Source: Echria macrotheca
Taxonomy: Eukaryota > Ascomycota > Sordariomycetes > Sordariales > Schizotheciaceae
Length of the DNA stretch: 64,000 nt
Direction: 5' to 3'
Assembly: GCA_030411725.1 (NCBI GenBank)
Contig: MU839827.1
Coordinates: forward strand, 1,674,001-1,738,000
Positions within the stretch are counted from its first letter, which is position 1. Each line of letters opens with the position of its first letter. The position numbers and the translations under genes are program-made. Shown one piece after another: positions 12,204 to 22,478 of this stretch. The notes under the pieces were generated by a model. That model was not told where the DNA came from. It saw only the letters and a list, made by a program, of their open reading frames with translations, and searched no databases.

Positions 12204-13733
12204 TCACATGAGCCCACCCAAAACCACCCTCCCCACATTCGCAACCTCGGCCTTGGCCCCGTGCCGACTCGTATCCTCAAACTCCTTAATCACACCCTGA
12301 ATAATGATCTTACGCACCCTCCCGTCCACCTTGGAGAATAAATCCCCAATCCCCCCAGCACACTCCCGCGGCGTCGGCACCAGGCTCAGCAGGCGCGTGT
12401 ACGTGTCAATCAGCACGTCGCATAGCGTCGCAAACGTCTCAAAGAAATCCGGATCAAACGGCAGACTCGGCGTGAGCAGATGCGTGTACTCCTCGCCCGG
12501 TAAGAGGTCTGTTTCCGAGGCCGCAAAGTTGATGACGCTCGCCGGCGGTACCGAGGGTGCTATGCTCGATGGCGCCGTCGATGTCGTCCCGCCGCTGCTC
12601 GTGGAATACACCCCCGTCCCGTTGGTCATGGTCGTGCTCAGGGACAGGGTACTACCCGTCATGAGGCCCGCTTCCGACAAATCGAGGGGGAGGCCGGTAT
12701 CGAGTGCTAGTGCGCCGCCGCCGCCGGACCCGGTCGAGGCTGTTGTGGCGTTGCTGGACCGTCGGCCCTTGGCGACGATGGACGTCCCGTTGCGGCGGAA
12801 CATGTTTGGTATGCGAGCGCGTGAGAGTGACGAGGCCGGGGCGCCCGTCTCGGAGTGGAGAGACTGGAAGTTTTCGAATTCGACAAGGAGCGTGTTTAGA
12901 CTTCGTAGGAACTCGGTCGGTGTGTTGGAGTTGAGATCGATCACTGTTGGTAGGGAGATGCCTAGAAGCAGATAGTTGGTTGCGCGTCGGGCGAGCTTGC
13001 GACTGTCAAAGTAGGGCATCCGGGCTAGGTCTGGCTTGTCGAAGAGGAGAGTGTTGAACCAGTAGACGCGGCCTTCGTGGCTGGACGGTGTTAGCAGGGA
13101 GGGGAGATTTCAGGGACAAGAAAAGGCCTACGCTTTGCGGAGATAGTCTAGCGTTGATATCCTCTTGTTCGCTGTGTCTATGATGTTCTGGTGGACGACG
13201 CCTAGCTCGCTCGACTGCCCCGGGGCAACCACGGCGGGAGGGGCCAGCGCAGCACCCGGGGCGGCGGAGGAGTAGGCATTGACGGGTGTAGGAGCGGTTC
13301 GGTTTAACATCTTGGAGAAGCTGTCGATCGAGGCGGGGGACTGTAGAGCCTCGGACTCGCGGGAGAGCTTGGCGGCGGCGGCGAGGGCAAAGTCGGGCAG
13401 CGGCGGGATCGGAGTGTCGCCATTCGCGGCTCCCGACGAATTGGCACGCTTCTTGGCCGACTTGCTGGGTGACGAGGCTGAGAAAGAAGACTTGCGGCCG
13501 AACGAGGGGCGGCGGTCGCCCTTGTGGAGCACGTTGGGCTGGCGGGGACTGTTGTCGACGGCGGGTTGCTGGCCTCCTGCTGCAGTGTTGGTGCTGTTGT
13601 TGTCGCCCGAGCTGGTGCCCGGTCTCGACTTGGCGGGCGACGACGACGAGGCGACGTTGGTGGTGCTGCTGCCAAACAGCGACGAGAAGAACGGAGTGGC
13701 CGTGGGAGTCGGCGTAGCCCCCGCCCGCTGCAT
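12204..13733 (-). CDS. Conserved protein of unknown function (2 exons)
   Basis: Exons run 13733-13132 and 13080-12204 (492 aa). The junction reads TLDYLRKA-HEGRVYWFNTLL, an in-frame and ordered segment, which makes the splice convincing. The N-terminal 150 residues are Ser/Thr/Pro-rich and disordered. The ordered part starts near residue 180 (VVHQNIIDTANKRISTLDYL) and includes a helical segment with RKLARRATNYLLLG and a C-terminal helical domain (FFETFATLCDVLIDTYTRLL...VIKEFEDTSR). A Gly/Ser/Thr-rich insertion splits the ordered region. The start is uncertain: the frame is open upstream of ATG 13733 to about 13775 without ATG, so a further 5' exon is possible. I do not recognise the family. 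Confidence 0.7.
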
Positions 13734-14770
13734 GTCTCGCTCTTCAAAGACACCTTGCAATTCCAGAAGAAACGCGCCTCTTCGTCATTCGTGACCACCA
13801 AATCTTGTTAGTGCGCCCCGTTTTTCGCCGCCGCTGCACCGATTACTTAGCGTAGCGGCTGCGCGCCTCCCAATTGGAGAAAATTCAAGGCCGTCTGCAA
13901 GGAACACCGATCTCAGCTCCAGGGGTCGGCAACAGGGATGGAAATGGATTCGAGATTCGAGATTTCGAGATCACGACAACCACTCCGGAGTCGCGAGTCA
14001 TCAGAGTGCCGCACCCGATGCTATGTAGTCTGGTCGCGGCCGGAGAAGAAGCGAAGACGACAAGGGGTCTTCCACCATGTGGCAGAGTCGAACCATGGTT
14101 GCGGACCGTGTGAATCGGTGCTTTGGCGACGCCTCGACACCTCTTCAGGGCATTGACCCATTGCCTCTCCTGGACGGTGCTGGATTCAGCCGCCAGCGAC
14201 TGGGACCAATTGCCGGGGCGGCCATCGTGACGGACCGGGAATCACATCGTCGAAGCGCCGCTGGCCCCGGATTCCCAGAGCGGTGAAACAGCGATCCTCC
14301 TCATCCAGCAATGGTCCTGACTGCGTCGTCATCACCCTTACGATGAACCTTTACAGAGGATGCAATGGTGCGGCATTCCAGGACGATTCCAGCTGCTCAG
14401 GGACTTGGGAGAACTCTCGCCAGTCGCTTGGTGACCGCCAAACATCAGTGCGGGGCAGGCGACCCCACCATCTTTGGCCGAGGGGGACCGACCTCGCAGT
14501 TGCGATCTGCGACCTCCCTCGTGCTCTGATTTATGATGTGTTATGATCTTCCTAGAATCTTCGTGTAAATCTTGAACTATATTTCTAGCAAGTCTAGAAC
14601 GTTTTCTTGGCCATCTTCATCGCATCCATCTGTTTAAGAAGCCTGTCATTCTGGGACAATAAATCGGTCTGAGCCCCTAACCCCAACCACCAACGCATCT
14701 AGATCTGAATCAAGCCGGCACCGTCATAGCAGCACTGGATTGGGCAACCGGAGCTTATTCAAACCAGACC
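13734..14770. other. Divergent intergenic/promoter region
   Basis: Upstream sequence of two divergent genes. A missed 5' exon of the minus-strand gene may lie at its left edge. Nothing else is supported. Confidence 0.5.
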
Positions 14771-16206
14771 ATGGCCGCCACGGACCCTAAAAACCCACCC
14801 GGAGACCCCGCACCCGAGCTTCTTGAGGGCCGGCTCTGGGTCGACGGATGCTTCGACTTCTTCCACCACGGCATGTACCGCCCCCTGACCCGAGAGCCCC
14901 CCGCTAACCCGACGGTCTAGGCCATGCCGGCGCCGTGGTCCAAGCCCGCCAGCTCGGCGACGAGCTGTACGTGGGCGTCCACTCGGACGAGGCCATCCTC
15001 GAGAACAAAGGACCAACGGTCATGACGCTGCGCGAGCGGCTGCTGGCCACCGACGCCTGCCGCTGGGTGACCAAGTCGATCCCTTACGCGCCCTATGTGA
15101 CCCAGCTGGACTGGATCAGCCACTTTGGCTGCAAGTACGTCGTCCACGGCGACGACATCACGTCGGACGGCTCTGGCGAGGACTGCTATCGCTTCGTCAA
15201 GGCCGCCAACCGCTTCAAGGTTGTGAAAAGAACGCCCAGCATCTCTACGACTGACCTCGTCGGCCGCATGCTGCTCTGCACCCGCACCCACTTCATCAAG
15301 TCGCTCGAGAAGATGCTCGCCGGCGAGGAGGGCCATGGCACCGACGCCGAGCGGAAGGCTACCGGCGAGGCCATGAAGGAGAGGATCCAGCTCTACGCCA
15401 CGGATGAGACCGCAAAGAACCCTGGTGCCGACGTTTGGTTCTGGTCCGACAAGGACGGGTCAGACAAGGAAAATGCCCCCAAGAAAGGCGGCTTCTTCAA
15501 GGAGCTCTTCAAGGGCAAAGGTCCGAAGCCGGGCCAGAGGGTGGTCTACGTCGACGGTGGATTCGACCTCTTCTCCAGCGGGCATATCGAGTTCCTACGC
15601 CTTGTCACGCAAGCCGAGGAAGACCTGGCCAGGAAAGACGGCTGGTACTCGCAGCAGGCGATTAACGAGAGGAAAGGGAAGGGGGCCGACTACGGGCCTG
15701 TCTTCGTCGTAGCCGGTATTCATGACGATAAGGTCATCAACTCTTGGAAAGGCGTTAACTACCCCATCATGAACATCTTTGAGCGCGGTCTGTGTGTACT
15801 GCAATGTCGGGTAGGTTATTACCGAGAGTTTTGATTTCGGGACATCGCTGACTCGCCCCAGTATATACACGCGGTCGTCTTTGGCGCACCATTTACGCCC
15901 ACCGTCGAGTATCTCACGTCTCTTCCCTGGGGAACACCCGATGCGGTCTACCATGGTCCGACTTCGTTCATGCCTCACACCGACGATGTGTACACGGCGC
16001 CCAAGAAACTGGGTATCTACAGGGAGATCGGCCGCCACGAGTTTGAAGATGTCAACGCCGGCACCATTGTGCAGAGAATCATGAAGAGCAGAAACCTCTA
16101 TGAAGCGCGCCAGAAGGCCAAGGGCATGAAGGCCGACATCGAAGCCGCTCATAGACAACGAGAGGTCCTGGAAGAGGAGCAACGGAAGAAAGAGGCTTCG
16201 AGGTGA
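14771..16206 (+). CDS. ECT1: Ethanolamine-phosphate cytidylyltransferase (3 exons, one GC-AG intron)
   Basis: Exons run 14771-14870, 14921-15810 and 15862-16206 (444 aa). The enzyme makes CDP-ethanolamine from CTP and phosphoethanolamine in the Kennedy pathway to phosphatidylethanolamine. The first nucleotidylyltransferase domain has WVDGCFDFFHHGHAGA (HxGH motif) and RTPSISTTDLVGRML (RTxxISTT). The second begins VVYVDGGFDLFSSGHIEFL, where the first HxGH histidine is replaced (SSGH), so this half is probably non-catalytic. Intron 1 must start with GC (position 14871), because only that join gives the invariant HHGHAGA. No GT donor restores the frame. Intron 2 is ordinary GTAGGT...CCAG and joins LQCR to YIHAVVFGAPF. 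The last 40 residues are a charged helix. Confidence 0.95.
14871..14920 (+). other. GC-AG intron of ECT1
   Basis: The 50-bp intron begins GCATGT and ends GGTCTAG, with a GCTAAC branch point 13 bases before the acceptor. It splits the Gly codon of the catalytic HxGH motif (phase 1). Confidence 0.85.
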
Positions 16207-17526
16207 TGTCGCGATCGAGAGCAAGAAAAAAACGGTGGGGCCCTTCAACAGCCCGAGAGCTTCACTACCGAAGAATACAGCGTAGACGGCTTGCGAGCAA
16301 GCGGATATCAACTACCGAGATAATGTCTAAAACTTGAATAGTAGAAATAAGAACTGTTCAGTTCATCAGATTATTCATCTTGTCATCAATAGGTCTGTGC
16401 GACGATTTACGTCGACACAGCCTCAGAGCTTGACTCTATGATGTTGTATATCATCACTTGAACCGAAAGAGCCCCCAGAGATGCAGACCTCATCCATCAA
16501 CCCCGACAGATGGTAGCGATAGACAGGGTGGCCTCCAACGAAGCCGAGAGGTTTCGACGTCCAGCTATCCAACTGCCAAGGGTGACGAACAAAGTCGAAA
16601 GAAAGTGTGAAGCGCCCCTCGCACCAAGAATAAGCCCCGTCGAGTAACTTGCACCCCGTGAAGGGCACAAGCAATCGCATTTCTATGATATCGTGACGAA
16701 ACTTCTCGAGCCAGCCTATCATCCCCAGTCCAGACTCGCCAACGTCAGCCCACCATCGAACCAACTCTGTCTCTAGAGAGCAGAGCACCCGCCCCAAGAC
16801 AGCCGGAGCGCGGACTCATATCTTCGTCCATTGAGGGCTCCGACCCGGAACGAATGACTGTTTCCCCGGAGAAAAAGATTGACTGATCCAACGTCGCGGT
16901 GGGCCGGGCTGGGAAACCAAGACAGACAAGGAACAGGCGGCCGAGATCAGCCGCAGTGCTTCTATGGCGGCGCGTTTCCGCAGGCTGCTTCCAGAAGAGG
17001 AGCGGCAGATGTCCGGGGACTTTCTCCCAAAGCTTTGGAATATGAAAGAGTCATTGCTGACTCTCTCCGTTTGTGAGCTTCGATGGCGATTTGTTGGGCG
17101 AGGGGCGCTTGCAAGGAGAAGGAAGAGAGAAGGAAATCACAGGCTCGCGAAACTTTATGGAATTTTTTTGGAAGTGGGGCACTTAGAGACTGGGCTCCAG
17201 TCACTCACTGTCACTGGAGTGCAGGGTCGAAGGTGGGGGTTGGGGGGTGCTTTTAGCGGCCTGTGCGTTGGTAACTAACTGGTTCACGTCAACGCACGCA
17301 TGCCTGTGCCTCTGGCGGCGACTTCGAAAGTCAAAACAGACAACTCGACGTTCTTTCCCCCACCACCGTTAATTGCGGACGACTTGGCCCTCAACCCGGT
17401 CGTATCGCACCTTCATCCGATCGAGGTCATCTCACTGCCGATTAGTGAGCGACTTTCTGCGACCGGCGAGAAACTGGCTTCGCGCCCGGTGACAAGCAAG
17501 CATTTACTTCACAGACTTGCGCCGCC
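16207..17526. other. Intergenic region with one doubtful ORF
   Basis: 3' flank of ECT1 and promoter of RAE1. Apart from the minus-strand ORF at 16423-16797 listed separately, I see nothing. Confidence 0.5.
16423..16797 (-). CDS. Doubtful small ORF, 124 aa
   Basis: ATG to stop gives a single-exon protein beginning MGRVLCSLETELVRWWADVG. Composition is balanced (aromatics, Gly, His, few low-complexity runs) and unlike the Arg/Ser/Pro-rich shadow frames around it. It contains RHDIIEMRLLVPFTGCKLLD and a Trp/His/Tyr-rich middle. I recognise no family. It could be a lineage-specific gene, a remnant of a larger gene, or chance. Confidence 0.3.
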   Translation of the reverse strand: MGRVLCSLETELVRWWADVGESGLGMIGWLEKFRHDIIEMRLLVPFTGCKLLDGAYSWCEGRFTLSFDFVRHPWQLDSWTSKPLGFVGGHPVYRYHLSGLMDEVCISGGSFGSSDDIQHHRVKL

Positions 17527-18702
17527 ATGTCAGGACTCTTCGGGTCGGCCGCGGCCGCGTCCTCGAGCAATACGCTCGGCGACCTGAAGCAGGATGTCGA
17601 GCTTGGTAGCCCACCCGAGGACAGCATCTCCGACCTCGCTTTCAACCCCAATCCGAATGATCAAAAGGACTTCCTCGCCGTCTCAAGCTGGGACAAGAAG
17701 GTTCGGGTATACGAGATTATGAGCAACGGCCAAAGCCAGGGCAAGGTGTCTATGGATCATGATGGACCGGTTCTCTCGGTAGATTTCTTCAAGGTAAGGC
17801 GACTGGCAAAAACAAGGGACAGAAGCTAACGAACCCTCGGACAGGACGGTACCAAGGTTCTCTCGGGCGGCGCCGACAAGATGGCCAAGGCACTGGATCT
17901 CAACACAGGCCAAGGTGTACAGATAGCTCAGCACGATATGCCGGTCAGGAGTGTTCGCTACTTCGAAGCCAACGGCACCCCGATGGCCGTGACCGGCTCG
18001 TGGGACAAGACGGTCAAATACTGGGACTTTCGGAGCCCGACACCCGCCGCCACGCTGGCTTGCCAGGAGCGTATTTACAGCATGGACGTGCGGAACAACC
18101 TGCTGGTGATCGGCACGGCGGATCGATACATCAATGTTGTCGACCTCTCGCAGCCGACCAAGTTCTACAAGACGCTGCAGAGCCCACTTAAGTGGCAAAC
18201 TCGTGTGGTCAGCTGCTTCACAGATGCGCAAGGCTTCGCCATCGGTAGTATCGAGGGACGTTGTGCGATTCAGTATGTCGAAGAGAAGGATGCCAGGTAA
18301 GCCCCTTTCCAATTATCTCTTGACCATGTGCTGACAGCTCGCAGTCTCAACTTCTCCTTCAAGTGCCACCGAGATCCCCCCCAGAGCAACGTCACAAATG
18401 TTTACGCCGTCAATGATATCTCGTTCCACCCGATACACGGTACCTTCAGTACTGCTGGTAGCGACGGCACGTTTCACTTCTGGGACAAGGACGCCAAGCA
18501 TAGGCTCAAGGGCTACCCCAATGTCGGTGGAAGTATCACGGCGACGACGTTCAACAAAACGGGCTCTATCTTTGCGTACGCCATTAGCAATGACTGGAGT
18601 AAAGGGTACCAGGGTAACACCTCTACGTATCCGACCAAGGTCATGCTTCATCCTGTCCAAGGCGACGAGTGTAAACCGCGGCCCTCGGTGAAGAAGAGGT
18701 AA
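17527..18702 (+). CDS. RAE1: mRNA export factor / nuclear pore WD-repeat protein Rae1 (Gle2) (3 exons)
   Basis: Exons run 17527-17793, 17845-18296 and 18345-18702 (358 aa). It is a seven-bladed WD40 beta-propeller that binds the Nup98 GLEBS motif and supports poly(A) RNA export and spindle function. The order matches the family: PPEDSISDLAFNP opening blade, FLAVSSWDKKVRVYE, VLSGGADKMAKALDL, MAVTGSWDKTVKYWDFRSP, LLVIGTADRYINVVDL, the conserved phrase FAIGSIEGRCAIQYVEE, and a final blade with FSTAGSDGTFHFWDKDAKHRL. Both introns have GTAAG donors and CAG acceptors. Length and end agree with the family (yeast Gle2 365 aa). Confidence 0.96.
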
Positions 18703-19269
18703 ATGCGGTCAGATAGCCAGGATAAGAACGGGGCTGGGGCCGACCGGGGGAGGACTTTTGCGGCGAGATGAGGAAAGGCCGAGGGGCATGATACCAAAGG
18801 GTTTTGGGCAGCGATAACGCGAGCCACGACTGACTGGTTTGGGGGACAGCGTAATAGTCGTTCAAGAATGGACTACACACAACGCCGACCAGGCACATAG
18901 TATAGCTTCGCGGACAGCTGTTGGTGTAGATTAGATCAAGAATGGACTGCAAGGAAAACGATCAGTCACGTAGCGTAGAATGAACTACAAACGATAGATA
19001 CCCAGGAGTTCCGCAGCATCAGCTTCAGGACAGTCGTCGAGGTAGAAAAGATCAAGGATTCCCATTTCAAGGGGGCGGCACACCGATAAGGTGCCAACCA
19101 AATTGTTCAGATTACAAAGATATATAAAGTACCCATTCTGTAGGTAAAACGTCGTTCATAAGTCATTCTCTCTCTTCAGGGCCGTTTCCCAAATAATATA
19201 CCAGCGAATGTATCCCCTCCCGTTCCCGTTGCTCGACAGACAGCAAACTGTTTTTTTTTTTTTTTTTTT
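18703..19269. other. Intergenic, convergent 3' ends
   Basis: 3' flanks of RAE1 and the minus-strand gene. It ends in the T20 tract at 19251-19270. No gene is seen. Confidence 0.55.
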
Positions 19270-19270
19270 T
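19251..19270. repeat. T20 homopolymer touching a stop codon
   Basis: Twenty T on the + strand (A20 on the coding strand). The last base is shared with the TGA stop of the minus-strand gene, so the coding strand reads TGA followed directly by a poly-A run. Confidence 0.95.
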
Positions 19271-20017
19271 CACAGGGCCGGTTTCTTCTCCTCCCCAAAG
19301 ACATCGTCCATCAAACCCTTCCATATATCGCGTAACATGCCCGCCTCGTGCTCCCGCGCCGGCGTGGAGTTGGTGGAGTGCAAGTCGTGCGCGAAGCTGA
19401 GCTCGACGCCGTCCACGCCCATGCCCTCGACCTCGGTCAGAGCCGAGGGGAGCACGAGGTCCGGGTTCGCGGCGACCACGGAGATCTCGGGGCGTGCGAG
19501 GGGGAGGTCGACGGCCTCGGGGAGGCGGACGCCTTCCGGTGGGGAGTGGTTGTCGGGGAGGAGGGGGACGCGGATGTAGAAGTTTTCGGTTTCTGGGGAA
19601 GAGGAGGAGAAGAGGTCGGGGAGCACGGCGAAGTCGATCGTGCTGCGGTCGGCTTGGGCTGGTTTCGGGGCCGAGGTGCGGAAGCCTTGCATTAGGGGGA
19701 TGGTGCGGACTGTGGGGAGGGATGGGCGGTGCGGGGAGGGGGAGGTTGTTGAGGAGGAGGTGTGGGCTGCGCGCGTTGTCTTTCAAAGTTAGTTGGTAAA
19801 TTCGTGATAGAGACAGGTGTGTAAGTGTAAATGTAGTGCATACCTCGGTTGAAGCTTCGTCATTGACGGGGCTGGATACCTTGGACGGACGTCTCCTCGT
19901 CGATGTGGCCGTGGCTGCCGCGACTGTCTTGGAGACGCTGCTGGCCCGGGCGACGGACGGCGAGGTGCTGATGGACCGGGTGAGTTTGGAGACGGGGACG
20001 GTGAGGCGGGATGACAT
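19270..20017 (-). CDS. Putative mitochondrial protein of unknown function (2 exons)
   Basis: Exons run 20017-19844 and 19779-19270 (227 aa). The intron has a GTATGC donor, an ACTAAC branch and a GAAAG acceptor. The first 50 residues are rich in Arg/Ser/Thr with almost no acidic residues (MSSRLTVPVSKLTRSISTSP...STRRRPSK), as in mitochondrial presequences. The mature part contains VRTIPLMQGFRTSAPK, then FYIRVPLLPDNHSPPEGVRL and a short helical C-terminus (LRDIWKGLMDDVFGE). I do not recognise the family. A 5' UTR rich in pyrimidines lies upstream. Confidence 0.7.
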
Positions 20018-22478
20018 GGCGCCGGCGTTTTGTCTTTCGGAGACAGGACCTTGATAGGTAGACAGACTACTTCGTGCAAAGCTGCTGGAATTGCAATTGA
20101 TGTTTCAATGGTATAAGGATGCTGATGATCAGGAACCAGAGGAGGGGAAGAAGGAAGGCGGGGGAAGAGCAGGCAAAAAGGGGACGTCGGGTTTCGGGAC
20201 TCGCAGAGACTCAGAAGGACGGGATGACGGGACACGGGAGGAGGGTGGTGTGGTAGAGATATCGGGATAAGCGACGGGCAGGGACGCGGCAGCGGCAGCA
20301 GCAGCAACCTTGTAACGAGCGATCCCGGACCTCCGACTAATAAACCGTATCTGACTTGCAACCTTTTTTAGATGGACCGCAACTTTATTTTGTAGACAGG
20401 GGAGATTGGGAGAGATAGCGGTCTGCGACTATCGGAGCGGACGATGCGATGCGATGCGATGTGATGCTGCAATGGTGATGATTTCCTCCGTCCGCTTCTT
20501 CTCATCAGAATTATCGCATTGCTTTCTCCAAAAACATGCGCCTGTATCTTTCTGTATCTCCCGCAGCAAATGCATAAGCTTACACGTACCACCTGTGTCC
20601 CAACTCGGATTATCCCCTCTGCTGCCGGAGCTCGTCACCGCCGAGACTTACATCAAAGGGCATCTCTGCGACAAGACCGACGTCAAGTTCTCGCAATTGA
20701 AAAAGCCCAGTGTTGTGACAACATCCTACAAGAAAAGCCGTTATAAAGCCATCCATCCATCCAGACTTTCCAAATTATTAGTACATCCCAACAGAACCTC
20801 ACCAAAAAATTCCAATCCATCAAAAAAGTGACACCATCAGATCCGATCCTGCGGCGCCGTCAATGAAATAAAAAAGTGGATCCCCAAGACAGAAACCAGC
20901 GGTCAAACCCACATTTTTGTTGAGAAGCTCCGTCTGGTCCAGGGGGAGCTTGAGCTCGGACCAACACATTCCATCCCCGCCGGAATCCGTTGAGAGTGAG
21001 TGGTTGGTCACAGCCGGCGGCGGTGGTCAGCCTTATCCCAACCCCTTTTCAGAAATAAACACCCCCCGGAATAGCTTCATTTTCGGCTTAGCGCAGCTGT
21101 CAACAAAAAAAACTTTGTTACGTACACAAGTACACTAGATCACGCGTCTGCCAAAAAAAAAAGTTGACAGTCCGGCTCCGCTCCGGGCATTCTCTCTGTC
21201 CCGAGCGCTGCGCCGGGAGTAGTGGATCCCCAATGCTCCGCCCGGTGGTGCGCCGCCGCCCGGTAGGTACGTCGGACCCGCCCACGCCGCCGTTCAACAA
21301 CCCTTCCCGTCCCAGAGGTTAATACACTACACAGTAAAAAGTCCACTCATTTTCGCTCGGCCCGCCCTACTCTCTCTCCTCTCCGCGTTGAAAACCAACA
21401 ACCAAACATGCCGCTCGATAACTTGCAACGATACTGTGTAAACCACCCTCCAAGTCCAAACCGCATAGAAAGAGAGAGAGGTATCAGCAAGGCGATACGG
21501 ATTCCGTAATAGCGACGTATACAACTTGAATACGCAGATATTCTTTTCTTTTTTTTCTTTTTTCCTCTCTCGGAAAAAAACCTTGTCAGCTACTTGCTTG
21601 TGTGCTTAAGTTCCAAATCCCAATAATCTCGCCAGGAGGCACCATCAAGACCATCAAGGTATGTGACTAGACACCACGCCCCCGCAGCGGCATCCATAGA
21701 ATTCTAGAGCATAAACCTCAACAAAACCCGAGAGTCATGTTGACCAAGGGAATAATTGTGGGAAACTGAGGTGGGCTCGTAGCAGGGGCATCTATCTGTC
21801 TTGTGTGTACTGAGTAGGAAAAAAATCCGGTCAGTTTGGCTGAGCCAGATCGATCTATCCGAGTGAGTACAGTCTCTTGCGGACAACTTTATCTGTTCCA
21901 GGTTTGTCGCTGCAAGTAGATAGACAAAGAGTCCAAGGCAGCTAGCATCTGTCTGGCTTCACCAGCATCACTGGTGACCCACGTCCCAGGAAGGTACTCA
22001 GCTCCTCGGAATAATAACCTCTGTACCCGTCATCGGTCCCCGAAGGATCCCATCGTCAAGGCGATCTTGCATTGTTGTTATTATTCAACTTAATCCGTCA
22101 GGGGCCGCGAGACTCCCTCCACTGGGTATCTTGCACTGTTAACTGCCCGGCCCGAGACTTTCAGCCAACCTGAGAGATCATGAATCACGTCACGAAAGCA
22201 AAACTTGGGCCAAAGTATCTCAATTATCTCTACATAACCGGGTATTCTACCGTGTACCAATCGCTCTCTTGTCAATCACACTCGTGGCCGCCTAGAACAA
22301 ACGTCTAGCGGTAAGGAGATATTAGGTAACTACCCTCGCAACATCAAAAGCCCAAAGCCTCACCTGGGCAGTTACCTTTCTCCCAATTACATTCCCTCAA
22401 CCGAGAACGTCCAGAACTCAAACCAACTGTAGAAGAAAAATCACACGCAATGGGACGTAAAACTGTGTCCCCGCCAGA
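20018..22478. other. Gene-poor stretch, 2.46 kb
   Basis: Upstream of the 20017 gene and downstream of the 24311 gene. It contains the GCGAT microsatellite (20441-20467), a pyrimidine tract near 21541-21576 and several short non-convincing ORFs. No RNA gene was recognised. Confidence 0.5.
20441..20467. repeat. GCGAT pentanucleotide microsatellite
   Basis: About five GATGC units in tandem (the last with T for C) in the upstream region of the 20017 gene. Confidence 0.9.

Noticed and set aside
19270..20017. Processed retrogene (because of the A20 at its end)
   Set aside because: The gene keeps a consensus intron, which a processed copy would lack.
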